Under the pieces are notes generated by a model, which saw nothing but the letters and a program-made list of their open reading frames with translations, made no database searches and was not told the DNA's origin. Shown one piece after another: positions 31,362-41,705 of a stretch of DNA of 64,000 bases. The position numbers and the translations under genes were made by a program. The DNA is from Turritopsis dohrnii (taxonomy: Eukaryota; Cnidaria; Hydrozoa; Anthoathecata; Oceaniidae). The stretch spans positions 1 to 64,000 of the forward strand of contig BQMF02000788.1 of the NCBI GenBank assembly GCA_027922465.2, in the 5' to 3' direction. Each line of letters begins with the position of its first letter. Position 1 is the first letter of the stretch.

Positions 31362-32437
31362 TTGATTTTCTTCATGGATGGATTAACAGTTAATCCTACT
31401 ATAAAGGATATCATTGTTTACTTCTTTCGTTGTGGCTATCGGTACAAGGACATTCTAGAACTACTGAGAAGATACAATATTTCGATAACTATAAGGACAT
31501 TACATCGGTTATTGAATGAGTATGGTCTGAAAAGAAAATGTTTGGATATAACAACAGTTGAAATCATAGAGCATGTAAGTCGAGAGATAAAGGATGTTGG
31601 TGAAAACCGTGGTTATCATAGCATTTACCAGCATCTGATTGAAAAGGGTACACAAGTTCCAATGAATTTAGTACAAATTGCCATGAAAGAACTAGATCCA
31701 TCGGGAGTTGAAAGAAGGTCAAGCCGTCGACTAAAAAGGAGAAAATACAAAACAAAAGGTCCCAATGATGTGTGGCACATAGACGGAAATGACAAATTAA
31801 AACCGTCCGGGTTTTATATTCATGGAGGTATCGATGGTTTCAGCAGAAAGCTACTTTGGTTAAATGTGTCTAACACAAACAAGGATCCTTTTGTTATCTC
31901 TGCTTACTATACTCACGCTATCAAAACTTTTGATGCAATTCCTAAAAAAGTTAGGGGAGACAGCGGGTCTGAGAATGTCAATGTTTGTGGGATTCAAAGA
32001 TTTCTAGGGCGAAACGATACTGATTCATGGAATGGTTATAGCTTTTTATATGGAATAGCAATAACATTCAAGTGGAAGCTCTTAAATTTTGTTTTTTCAG
32101 TCTTATCCAAATTTCATTGGAAGAAGTGAGGGAAACTTGGAACCATCACACAATAAAGCCCACAAAGTATGCAGAAGGCCCATGTGGAAAACCTGATCTT
32201 ATGTTTTTTCTTCCTCAGAATTTCAACGGAATAAATTGTGCTTTCAAACCAAAGTTAGAAGAGATCGACATGGCAATATCCTTATATTCAAGAAGACCGA
32301 AATCATATCCTTGTCAAAGCAAATTTGTTGAATTGGCAAGTATTGTAATGAATGAGCAGAATTTACAACATCTACGTACACGTAGAGAAGCAGAAGACCT
32401 TTATTTTCAACTTGTATCAACAATTGAACAGTTGTAA
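31362..32437 (+). pseudogene. DDE integrase-core-like gene with internal deletion
   Basis: The first frame (31,362-32,060) has an N-terminal HTH-like part (RYKDILELLRRYNISITIRT), then the RNase-H-fold DDE domain: DVWHIDGNDKL with the first Asp, GIDGFSRKLLWLNVS, and RGDSGSENVNV with the second Asp. At about 32,055 the sequence jumps, with a frame change, to the far end (IQISLEEVRETWNHHTIKPT, then AEGPCGKPDLMFFLP). The segment expected to hold the catalytic Glu appears deleted. Multi-copy genes of this type are common in cnidarians and fishes and are viewed as transposon-related. The name of the superfamily is uncertain; recombination function is inferred. Confidence 0.75.
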
Positions 32438-32479
32438 CATAATTTTCTAAATGTTTGTATCTTATTATAATAATCCGCC

Positions 32480-34040
32480 ATTGTGTGTCACACTTTTATT
32501 TTAGAGAATGATATATTTGTTTTTTTCTCACGGTCAAATCTTTCTTATTTTTTCCCTTTTCGTCGTAAAGCCACGCAGAGGCGAGAGCGTTTTTTTTTAT
32601 TTTCCGCGATTAGTATATGCTCCTCCGTTTTGTTATTTTTGGTTTGCGCAGTGGAAATCAGTCGAAAAACGTCTTTGGGGGAGTGCGAGCAATGCAATCT
32701 TCTTCGTTCGAAATTTGTCAACGATCATTTTGTGAGGAACAAACTTCGCGAAGAAGACGTGTTTCTTTTTGTATACGAATATTTGATTGTTTTAGGCAGC
32801 AAATCGACGAGAGTAATTTGTTTTGGTAACACGTGCTATTATTATTTTTATGGTAAGCAAAGCAGATTTGATTTGATTTATTTATTTACAGATCAATTAA
32901 AAATGGTCCCACAGCTATGACTGTTTTCCTTTCTCATGGCTGTGGAAGTAGGGAACGTGTTATGCTGTCAAATTGTATCTATTGTATCTATTGTATCTAT
33001 TGATGTTTGATGCTTTGTCTGCATACCTTTCTGCCAGCCATTTATGCCTTTTGTTTTGGTTTGCTTAAATATGGTTGCAGTAGTAGTAAGTATTGTAGCT
33101 GTTCTTTACTGAAATCTTTTTCTTTTAGGTCAGAAAAGAAAAAGTGTAGCTATTTATAAACGAAATTTATAAATGTATAAATGAAACACATGGTATGTTG
33201 AGAAGGTTATTTAAGAGAAGAATGGATTATGTATTTCATTTGCGATTGTTCTACAAAAAAGAAGCATTGCTGGGGTATATTTTTCTTCAGTTTATGTTTG
33301 TTTACAGCATTCATTATTTTGTGTTATGTTAATTGCTACATACATACTTGCTAGGTATATAAGTTTAGCATTATGATTTTATTTGTTGCTTTTGATATCT
33401 TCTGGGTATTCAATTATGGTTTTGGTCAAAGTAGGGCATTTTGTTTTTTCAATTATTTTTATTAATTTGATGTTTGGTTGTGTATGCCAGTTAAAAGTCT
33501 TTATTCTGTTCAGCTCCAGTGTTGAGAAAAACCCGTATTGACTCACAGTTTCGGTTGACTTTATAGACCAAATTTTGTTTTTAATTGTTATCTTTAGGAT
33601 AAATGCGTACTTGAATTTGTTATAGCATGATTAGGTTTTCGGTATTACAATTCAAGTATTAACCTTTTAGGTAATAATAAAAAAAGCATAAAGAAATGAA
33701 ACTCATGGTTTTAATCATGACGTTGATGGTTTTGGGAAGAACAGACTACATATCATTTCAAAAATTCATTAATGGTTGCAGTCGAGTAATAACTTTGGAA
33801 CAAAAGAAAAAGTTGGAAGGTATCAATTTGTTTTGAATTAACATTTTGTGATGTTTGGTTTCGTATGTCTGGGTAAACAGTTCTGTGTTACATATTGCCA
33901 TTTTTTTTTACATTAAAGTTACTTCTCTTCTGCGTATAAATATATTATTCTGAGCCATGTTGCTATTAGTTTCTGTTTTTAATCTTCTGAATGTAAGAAA
34001 TGAATTAAAAAATTAATGCCTGTAGAAACTTTTACACGAG
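32480..34040 (+). mobile_element. Old Helitron-like copy related to the 43-kb tandem units
   Basis: CACGGTCAAATC...GATTAGTAT (32,530-32,612), AAATGAAACTCATGGTTTTAATCATGACG (33,694) and CTGTAGAAACTTTTACACGAGTTA (34,020) parallel, in order, ACCACGGCGG...GATTAGTAT, AAATGAATATCATGGCTTTTAATCATGACG and CTGTAAAAAAATTTTACACGGGTTACTAG of the units at 43.1-44.0 kb. The copy is much more diverged and longer. The 32,483-32,920 ORF (145 codons) inside it has no recognisable domain and is probably chance. Confidence 0.55.
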
Positions 34041-34073
34041 TTAAATTTCGCAACACAACGCATACTGAACATG

Positions 34074-34219
34074 GGTGGCGAGCGACGCCACCTGGGATGT
34101 TTTTGAGTTGCGATTCTACGATTTATTTTTTCGTCACGGGGTACGTACACGGGAATGGTGGATTTAACCAAATGTTTTCGAAGTAAAGTTCGGTAAAAAG
34201 TTTTTACCCGGGATACTAG
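34074..34219 (+). mobile_element. Helitron 3'-terminus with hairpin and CTAG
   Basis: GGTAAAAAGTTTTTACC (34,192-34,208) is a perfect 8-bp-stem hairpin, followed by CGGGATACTAG ending 34,219 and then T. Hairpin plus CTRR before T is the canonical Helitron 3' end. The same CGGG(A/T)TACTAG end follows the hairpins at 44,044, 45,018 and 46,760. Another hairpin, GGTGGCGAGCGACGCCACC at 34,074-34,092, resembles the second Helitron family at 47,674. From 34,220 to 34,760 no gene is seen. Confidence 0.75.
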
Positions 34220-34763
34220 TATAGTTATAAATCTTGAAGAATTTAATCACTGTTTCATTGATTTCAAATTTTGAATTGCCGTCTTGTTTTCCATTACATT
34301 GACTCTACTTATAATCAGATGCAATTACAGATTAAAATAAGTTTAAGATAGGAAATTGTTTCTTGCTACTCCACGATTCAAGAAAGTCACATATACGCTT
34401 GAAAAGCAGCTTTTCACATCGGATTTCTATAAGCCGAAAGTTTCTCTGCAATCTCATTCAATTCACACAAACGAGAGATTATTATTGAGTCAATAAGATT
34501 GCAGGAAGTTTATCTGCCGTTACGCTAGCGGAGATCTGGGTTAACACAAATCGCCATATGTTCCCTTGCATTTTGCATATGCGCAGTAGAAATGATAATT
34601 TGTGTGCAATATGAACGCAATATTATGCGTAGCGATTTAACGCAGCAAATCGTGAGGCACTTGTAACAACAATTAAACATTGTGGAGTTGGATTACTAAA
34701 TGGTCCTTTTTTTCTACGTTGGTGCTTACTGCCCTTTTCTTAAAGTTTTCACTTATAGAAAAG

Positions 34764-34883
34764 TACTGTATTTCCTCTATAAAGCGCCTGGGCGCTTATA
34801 AAATTATTTTTGGAATAAGGGGGGTGCTTATTAGAGGGGAGCGCTTAAAAGAGGGGGGTACTAAAAAGAGGAAATACGGTATT
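34764..34883. mobile_element. 120-bp inverted-repeat element (TACTGTATTTCCTCT ends)
   Basis: TACTGTATTTCCTCT (34,764) and the inverse of AGAGGAAATACGGTATT (ending 34,883) are terminal repeats. The interior has three GCGC(C)T(G/T) / GCGCTTA blocks (GGCGCTTATAAAA, GTGCTTATTAGAGG, GCGCTTAAAAGAGG). It is probably a miniature DNA transposon. Confidence 0.7.
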
Positions 34884-34918
34884 TGATTTGACATTTATGA
34901 TAACCCTAGCTATAGACG

Positions 34919-35176
34919 TCAAGATAACATGCCGGACATCCAAACAGGCGGCCGAGCATAAACTTTATGTAAGAAATCAAAGGAAAATGGCCCAATCGCG
35001 TTAATAAATTCCCGAAACACATAACACTCTTCACCTCTTCTCTGATATTCTTGAAGAAAATATATTCTTAATAAAAACTGATCGTCTGAACATAAGCCGT
35101 TGGTGTCGTTTGATAAACAGATTATGTGAACAGGGAGAGTTCCATCGCAAATCGTAATCGTAAAGTCAATAAACAT
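34919..35176 (-). CDS. Unidentified 85-codon frame
   Basis: Minus-strand ORF reading MFIDFTITICDGTLPVHIIC and onward, preceded by a possible acceptor (TTTACTAG). The composition looks protein-like (balanced hydrophobics, two Cys) but I recognise no family. It follows the SAM/G2E3-like pseudogene on the same strand and could be another decayed exon of it. Confidence 0.25.
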   Translation of the reverse strand: MFIDFTITICDGTLPVHIICLSNDTNGLCSDDQFLLRIYFLQEYQRRGEECYVFREFINAIGPFSFDFLHKVYARPPVWMSGMLS

Positions 35177-35267
35177 TCCAAACTAGTAAATACGATTGCT
35201 TAAAAGAATAGTTATACACGATAGGAGAAAGAAAAAATTTATTTGAATGCGTTTTTCAAAAATCTTT

Positions 35268-36454
35268 TTAAAGTGAACCTCCATATAAAATACAATACAA
35301 AATCAAACAAATCCTGAAACAATCGGGTTTTATTGCCCACAATGGGGTGATGTATGGATATTGTGGTTCGGAAAGTTGAGGTTCCAACCTAACTTGTTCC
35401 ATTCTAAGCTTCATCAAGTCAATGAGTCGCTGATTTTCTTGTTCTTCCAATTCTCTGTTAACATCATTTTCAACACTTTTTTTTTGTCAGCCTCTTAAGA
35501 TTCATTATACGCACGATCAATTTCATTTCTCAAACGTTTACGTTCTGCCGATGATCCAATAAGAGGAGATTCAATGACATTTTCACTGCTGGAATTAGTT
35601 GCTCTATGTGCTTATAGATCTTCAGCAACAGTATCATTAGTATGTTGCTCTCGAAATGGTGGGAGTACCAAAAAATCATCATCGCTCTCACTATCTGTAA
35701 TGATCTTCAAAAAACTTTGCAGCCCTTTCTTTTTTGTTTTCAAGTATAGTCTTATATGCTTCAATTTGTTGTTTTGATAATACTGTTCAAGATTGGTATC
35801 AGAGTGCAGTTTCCCACCTGAAAAACTTCCAACATATGTTTCATATAGATATAACCTCCCTAATATGGGGTTTTTGCCATCAGGAAAGTACTCATCATGC
35901 AATTCTTTTTTTATTGATTCCATATTAGCGTTTCGAAGAAACATAAGCTTTCTGGAACCACCAGTACTTTTAACATACATATCTTTCTTCAACTTATTGT
36001 TATAAATCTGCAGCCCTGCGGTTACAGTAAATTTCTTCTTAGAAGAGTTTGATTTTCTATTGGAATATCCCTGAGGTACTGCAGCAGCTAACTCTTCTTT
36101 CAACATTTCCCTGTTAGGAGACTCCTTTTCAAATTCCATACTTTTCAATTATAAATATTTAAATAGGGCTATAACATCACCAATGGCAGTCAATCCCAAA
36201 CTGTGTAATGTTTCATCTGTTGATGCATTTATCGCATCTCCATCCATCTAAAATATATAAGTGATTTAACTTATGTTTATGAGACGAATATTTATTTTTA
36301 GAACTTATCAGAATCATATAAATTAATAAGGTGATAAAAGATTTTGTGATACCTTACATTATCATATCAATATGTAACAGTGTATTACCTTGTTCTTACG
36401 TAAAACATTGGTGGTTGTTGATTCCACACCTCTTCCTTCAAAGAACTTGCAAAC
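35268..36454 (-). pseudogene. SAM plus G2E3/UBX-like gene fragment with three in-frame TAA stops
   Basis: Exon 36454-36389 (phase 0, acceptor TTTTCAAG, donor GTAATA) reads VCKFFEGRGVESTTTNV. It splices to an exon starting at 36,247 with MDGDAINASTDETLHSLGLT, together a SAM domain. An in-frame TAA at 36,151 precedes the next module (35,612-36,148): GLQIYNNKLKKDMYVKSTGG, then HDEYFPDGKNPILGRLYLYE. A second TAA (about 35,610) and a third (about 35,508) interrupt the following ERKRLRNEIDRAYNES...EADKK region. After a frame change EEQENQRLIDLMKLRMEQ and EPQLSEPQ follow. This order (Y-E-x-S-L linker with EP...P) matches the N-terminal half of G2E3/HECT-like ubiquitin-ligase genes that are multiplied in cnidarians and fishes. 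No HECT domain is visible. The assignment is from memory. Confidence 0.5.
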
Positions 36455-36959
36455 CTTGAAAAGAAAAAAAAAAAACATACCAAAATAACGGTCTTAAACA
36501 TTCAAAGATTTTTAACATTGTTATACTTAGCAATGGAACAACCATGACACACACATATATATATATTTATATTCAATTCCATCTAGTTCCCGTTTATGTT
36601 TATTTTGAAATTTTCCATTTGAAAGAATTATGTGTCAAATGAATAAAATATGTTTTTTAAAAAATTCCCTTGAATTTCCTTTTAAAATCACCTTTTCTTC
36701 CTGACTATTTCCCTGAAAAGCCTCGTTTTGTGGCTGATTTTGTCTTAAAAACACTATTCTCCCCTAATCATACCACCACCCAACATAACTAAGTAGATTT
36801 AATTCTTATAATGCAGTGCCTCCAAGATGCTTAACACATTTTGGGTTGTCGTCATCAACTCTGCTCACTGAACACTTGTTTCAGCAAAACTTTCTATACT
36901 CTTGCGACAAATTTCTTCAGCTACATTTTTCCTGCCTCCTGTTTGCTTGAATCCGAATC

Positions 36960-37280
36960 ATATGTGTGTAAAGAAACATCCTAGATTTTTTGTATTATTT
37001 CTTGAATTGCTATTTCTATGTCAAAAAGACTGGGTGGTGCAGTTCCACTAGATGCTTCTTGTTCCCTATTCCCATCCTTTTTTAAAAAGCCTTTGCAAAA
37101 GGAGCAAGTTATTCTCTAACTGAGCACTGATTCATAGTAAAGTTTGGTTCTTAAACATGCTTGATTAAATCATCGAACTGGCTCCTTCTTACAGTGCCTT
37201 GTTTGTAGTTGTAAGGTTCTACTGTCAATATTTCTCTAACAAGCATTTTGTCATGTTTGTCACTCCAAACCATAGGTGCA
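36960..37280 (-). pseudogene. Myb-like DNA-binding domain remnant
   Basis: From an acceptor (TTTTTACAG) at 37,281 the minus strand reads VWSDKHDKMLVREILTVEPY, then KQGTVRRSQFDDLIKHV, a TAA, NQCSVRE, another stop, and, after a frame change, SGTAPPSLFDIEIAIQEII. The W-x2-EHD-x3-LxREIL-x-VEP-x2-YK ... N-x-RSVRE ... SGI...L-x-x-I-x-E-I-I pattern is a Myb/SANT-like domain repeated in cnidarian genomes, probably transposon-linked. Several stops show it is dead. Confidence 0.5.
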
Positions 37281-37637
37281 CTGTAAAAAAATGAAATAAT
37301 GGCTTTTAGCTACTAGATAATAAAATTTCACTTGGGAATCCCTTTAATATCTTCAATATCAGGCACCCTCACTTTATCGTCATGTACCCTAAAAATAAGT
37401 GAAATAAGATTCATGCATGTTCTTTTTTGACAATATTCTCTGAAGACTTTACAGTAAAAGACTTAATAACAATTGTTGAAATGAAAAGGAAAGAATAAAC
37501 TGCTGACAATCTTGGTCTTCAGTCCTGATCAGATCTTGCATTGTGCGGGTGCATTCTATGGTTATGTATAATCATTTGGTGCTGTGTACACGACATGCGT
37601 ATGAGCAAATTTTCATCTATCATTCCGAAACTCTTAT

Positions 37638-38790
37638 TATAATGTCTGTCGAAGGAAAGAAAGAAGAAAAAAAACCCTAAAGTCACTCTTAGAACACATG
37701 GAGAACTTTGGAAATGAAAGAAATACCTCTCACAAAGACTTAAAAGATGACCTTTTGGTGGTTAAAGAAACCATTATCCAAAAGGAAGAAAATAAACGAG
37801 TGAGAGAAGATTCGTAGTCTCCAAGAAAAAGGTTGACATATCTTATGAGAACTACTGTAGAAAATCTGAGTGAATCTCTGGAACAGCATAATGGAAGGAA
37901 TAAGCTAGAGATTGACAGTATTCCTAACAATGTGAGTAGATGTCAAAATCACGAAAGAGGATGTTGAGGCCTGTCACAGATTTCTGATAGGCACAAAAAG
38001 TAAAAAGAATTAAAAACAAGAGTACTAATGAAAGTTGCCAACAGAAAAGTCGTTGAAGCCGCATGTTCCAAATCATCCACACTTAAACTTACACTAGGAA
38101 ATCTGAACTTGGTTTGCCTGAGGACACGAAACTCTACTTTAATGAAAATCTCCCACCTGTTTTTCAACATATGGCTTGGATGTGTCGCTTACTCAAATGT
38201 AGACATAGAATAAATTAACAGTAAACGCATACCAGTGAAAGTTAATCACCCTCTAGAAATTATGGAGCTTACTCCTTGTGAGGGAGAAAAAGGTGGAACT
38301 CTATGTCTCTGATAAGATCAAATATTCTTGTCGTGCTGAGTTTGAATCTATTTGTTATCTACCTAAGGAACAATAAAAGGAATGCCATAGATGGATGCAT
38401 TTACAGGCATCCTGTGATGTCTGTTGATGGATTCAAATACTTCTTTTCTTCTGTTCTCCATAACATCTACACAGAGAATAAACCCATAGTTTTACTTTGA
38501 GATTTCAACATTGACTTGCTGGACTTAATTAGTTCTTTTTCTATCACACCCCAAATAATTCTTCCGACTTGTGTCACTAGCAATAGATAATAATACCAAA
38601 AATCAGGTAAAAATCATCCTAGTCTTTTTCAAGAAGTGCGTGACTGGTATCAATTTGATGCATTTGTGGATGAAATAAACTGTTATGACTGGAATAAAAT
38701 AACTAAACCTGAACTTATTGATGTTAATTATAGCTTCAATGAATCTATTCAAAATTTGATTGAGGTGAAATAGGATTTCCGACATTTCTA
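37638..38790 (+). pseudogene. LINE remnant: ORF1-like protein and APE endonuclease part of ORF2
   Basis: The ORF1-like part (37,638-38,215, many frame changes) shows a coiled-coil region (KDDLLVVKETIIQKEENKRV), the L1-ORF1 core RNKLEIDSIPNNV, EDVEACHRF, NRKVVEAACSK and LYFNENLPPVFQH. ORF2 starts with an APE-type endonuclease: DGCIYRHPVMSVDGFKYFF, then NIYTENKPIVLL and DFNIDLLDL (the Gly before DFN is a stop, TGA), then PQIILPTCVTSN. A further piece (FDAFVDEINCYDWNKITKPE) ends about 38,775, where the element is cut off. Such endonucleases nick the target before reverse transcription. RT is missing; an RT tail of a LINE occurs at 49.8 kb. Confidence 0.72.
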
Positions 38791-38925
38791 AATAGTCGGA
38801 AATGGAATTTCTTAACGATTCTGGACGAAAGTCATCCATGCGCAGAAGCATGTGCGCAGTAACTACTATATTTAAGGTGTTTCAAAATTTCCTGTCACAT
38901 TGTATTGTAACGTAAGGTTTGTCAG
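38775..38925. repeat. Hairpin-rich leader of the DIRS-like remnant
   Basis: GATTTCCGAC (38,775) pairs with GTCGGAAAT (38,798) and ATGCGCAGAAGCATGTGCGCAG (38,839) contains two inverted GCGCA motifs. It sits between the LINE breakpoint and the gag ATG at 38,927, where an inverted terminal repeat of a DIRS-type element would be expected. No second end is in view. Confidence 0.35.
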
Positions 38926-38926
38926 C

Positions 38927-39423
38927 ATGAACGAGGACCTAGGGAAGACCATCCAAGATGCTGTAAGGAAGGCAGTTAGCGAAGTTATGGAAACATAACA
39001 CAATGAATGCATGACAACATTTTGTTTGACAATGCTGGAAATAAAGATCAGTACCAGGACAACAGAAACTTTCTGGAAGCCCTTGATGATGTAGACAGTC
39101 AGTTAGAAGACAAGAACAATGGAAAAGGGTAAGAAGCTCTTAGAATTTAGAATGAAATGTAAACGAATTGGCGATAGGGAAGGTTGCTGAACTATGAAAC
39201 CCTTTGTTAACGAGGAATTAGTATCTGACGACGAACAAGAGAAGCAGTTAAAAAGGGCTATTGGTTCTGCAACATCTACGAGAGAGAAGTATTTTAAAAA
39301 GTCCAGGCAGACTTTTTCTAACCCGGACAACTCAAAAGATTGCGTGAAAAGCCAAAAGTGTATGACGATAACAGGAAGGATGGATGATATTTGCTATAAT
39401 TGCAAGAAGGTTGTTCACTATTG
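38927..39423 (+). pseudogene. DIRS-like retrotransposon gag with zinc knuckle
   Basis: The reading frames, shifted at about 39,000, 39,127 and 39,185, contain MNEDLGKTIQDAVRKAVSEV, NFLEALDDVDSQLEDKN, KRIGDREG, FVNEELVSDDEQEKQLKRAI and a CYNCKKVVHY zinc-knuckle-like end. This is the order seen in gag-like frames of DIRS-type elements in cnidarians, which replicate through a tyrosine recombinase. An RT fragment of the same type lies in the same orientation at 41.39 kb, so they are probably parts of one element with insertions between. Confidence 0.55.
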
Positions 39424-39599
39424 ACCCACTGTTTTTTTCTTCCAAGTTGTGAGCAACTAAAAGTGCCCAGGACCGACAAGCGTAGATGTTGAAACTTTAT
39501 TATTTGGATAAGGATAACTATTACATTTAAGAAAAAGTCATTAAATATGTAGCTGATGATAAAAAGGAACAATTTCACGAATTTCACGACCGATTCACT

Positions 39600-40149
39600 T
39601 TCTAAAAATGTTTACCACGCCAAGGACGACACTTACCGTTCTACCAAACACCTTTGAGAAAACCAGGATTTAATATTCCTGTCTGGGGATAAGGTTACCA
39701 GTATTGTGATTATGAATAAGAAGGATTACCGTCAAAAAGTGCAAAGAATGATTGATGCTGGTATCGGGGATGGAAAATATGCAGTAGCTGAAGACACAGT
39801 TTTGAAAGATTTGTCTTCGTTTCAAGGATTCTTGCACCGTCATCTCAATAAGCACCCAGATTATGAGTTGATCAGGCTATCCAGCAATCAACCTGCTCGC
39901 TTCTTTGCAACAGCCAAGACACATAAATTTGAATCTCTTGGGGATAAAACCCTCGCGGAGCTCAGACTTCGTCCCATTATCGCCCAAACAGGAACATGTT
40001 TTTATGATACCAGCAAAATGTTAGCCAAGTATTTAAAACCTTTGGCCGATAATGACTTCTTAATTAAGGACACTCAAAAATTTCCAAGCTTGCTAAAAAA
40101 CTTACCTACACTGCAAGAAGACGAAGAAGACGTTAGTTACAATGTATAA
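39600..40149 (+). pseudogene. Penelope-like element RT fragment
   Basis: The main frame 39,706-40,149 reads MNKKDYRQKVQRMIDAGIGD, then PARFFATAKTHKF, ELRLRPIIAQTGTCFYDTSK, LAKYLKPLADNDF and EEDVSYNV. K-T-H-K, LRPI, ... S-x3-A-K-Y-L-x-P-L, DVxSY/N is the fingers region of Penelope-like reverse transcriptases. The frame ends at TAA (40,147) directly after DVSYNV, before the catalytic YxDD. Upstream LSGDKVTSIVI in the same frame is the usual beginning. No GIY-YIG nuclease is present. From 40,150 to 40,700 no gene is seen; 40,325-40,460 resembles the right end of the hAT element. Confidence 0.8.
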
Positions 40150-40710
40150 TGTATATATTTTAACAGAATAAATGTGTTTTTATGACAGAATATTACATTT
40201 AGTTACATAACTTCATAACTAACTAAACGTTTTATATTTTGATTTTTTGATTATATTTTAACTTTTTCAAAATTTTGATTTCTATTGACTTTGGGTTTTC
40301 TACTTACATTAGAAAGATATTAGGCAGGGACGGCGGAACGTTTTTGAAAGTGGAGGGGCTGAAGTGTTTAGTGTCTAAGGACGCGCCACCATGGTTGGGG
40401 CCAACGGGCCGAGAAAATTTTGAGTTTTCGGTACTCCAGATTGGCTAAAACACAGTCTAAATTTTAATATGTCAATGAAGGGTAGAACAAGAAAACCAAC
40501 AATAATACATAGGTATAATAATCAAAAACATGTTTTCAAAGTTAAAAAGAAGCTAACTGACAAAATCAAAATTTATAAATCATCTTAAACACTGCCTATT
40601 TTCCTTCATTTTTGCTTTTAGGCTTTCATTAGTCATTTCTTGAATGTTACCACATTTTGGAATAGTTACTTCAAAGTTACTCTCTAAGATGGCACTTTGA
40701 TTTCTGGTGA

Positions 40711-41065
40711 TCAGTGAACCTTGTTATGGCTTTCTTTCCAGTTACGGAATCCAGCAGACAAAAAAGCTTCTTTTTTGTTTTTGCAAACGAAGCATGTAAC
40801 GCAATCCTTAACTTCATCCATAATCGGTAAGATTATTGGACTCTGTGAACCATTGAAATTAGCACGAACAATTTTGTTTTCCAAAAGCACTCTTCGGAAA
40901 AATGAATGAGCTCCCAGATTGATTAGGTTGTTCTGCAATATCATTTACTTCATGAACTAATTTATCTGAATTTGACGTTTTTTCAGGTACACCTGTCACC
41001 TCATTTACATCGTCGTTGATCAAATCGTTTGGATGATTTTCCGGAATCTTTTCCACTGATTTCAA
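40711..41065 (-). pseudogene. hAT/ZMYM-type TTF zinc-finger N-terminus
   Basis: Two overlapping minus frames carry an acidic leader (NDDVNEVTGVPEKTSN), SSFIFPKSAFGKQN, then, after a frame change, DEVKDCVTCFVCKNKKEAFL and GFRNWKES. FPK-x2-FG, ...DxVxCFxCxKxxEAFLxxGFxNWK is the TTF-type zinc finger heading many hAT transposases and ZMYM-like proteins. No transposase core follows to the left. Confidence 0.7.
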
Positions 41066-41390
41066 ATAGCTTTTAATGCCTTGATATTTTGCTTTTTTTG
41101 TTTTCTCCTTCTCTCACAAACTTCTTACAAAACTAACTTTGCTACTGAACACACTTCTCATAAAAAGGGAAAAACTGTTCTCTGGACAATTTGAAAGCAG
41201 TCAAATAAAAAAGAATATCCTAATAATGAATAAAAAAAACCCCCAGGATATCAGTAACAATTTCAGAGAATTTTCCTGCGTTACTAGCATTATCTGAGTC
41301 TTTTCTTTATCTCATAAAACTTTTTGTAAAAAAATTCATCACTTCTTGCAAAAGAAAACTTCCACCGGGCCTGTTGGGAGATTGAGGAGT

Positions 41391-41705
41391 CTCAGTTGCG
41401 GAAAAGATTCAAAAAAACGTTTCATACTGGGAAGAAAACACTCCACAGTTCGTTCTAAACGTAGTAAAAGATGGAAACAAACTACCATTTATCTCAAAGC
41501 TTTACGCTAAAAACAATAGTTCTGGTCTGAAGAACAAAGATTTTGTGGCAAAATCAATCATAGAACTTCTTCAAAATGACGAAGAAGTCGATTACCTCCA
41601 ATAGTGTGTTACCCCTTTAACAGTAGTTGAATGACATTCAACTTATCCTGGAGCTCTGTCATGTAAATAAGTACTTGGACGGAACAAATTTAAATCAAGT
41701 CCGGA
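41391..41705 (+). pseudogene. DIRS-like reverse-transcriptase fragment
   Basis: Plus-strand reading gives YWEENTPQFVLNVVKDGNKL, PFISKLYAKNNSSG, FVAKSIIELLQNDEEVDYL, a TAG, then VTPLTVVE and, in another frame, LILELCHVNKYLDGTNLN. The W-x-FVLxVVxxGxKLPF ... NN-x-S ... FV-x-x-I-x-ELL ... PLTVV ... LILDLRHVN-x-YL order is the start of the RT domain of DIRS/Ngaro-like elements. It ends abruptly at about 41,705 against the Helitron gene on the other strand. Confidence 0.75.

Noticed and set aside
32483..32920. 145-codon ORF as a membrane protein gene
   Set aside because: It lies in a decayed Helitron-like copy, two other frames are open at the same place, and its hydrophobicity reflects T-rich DNA.
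34919..35176. HECT-domain exon of the G2E3-like pseudogene
   Set aside because: No catalytic Cys context or HECT motif could be identified, so the frame is left unassigned.
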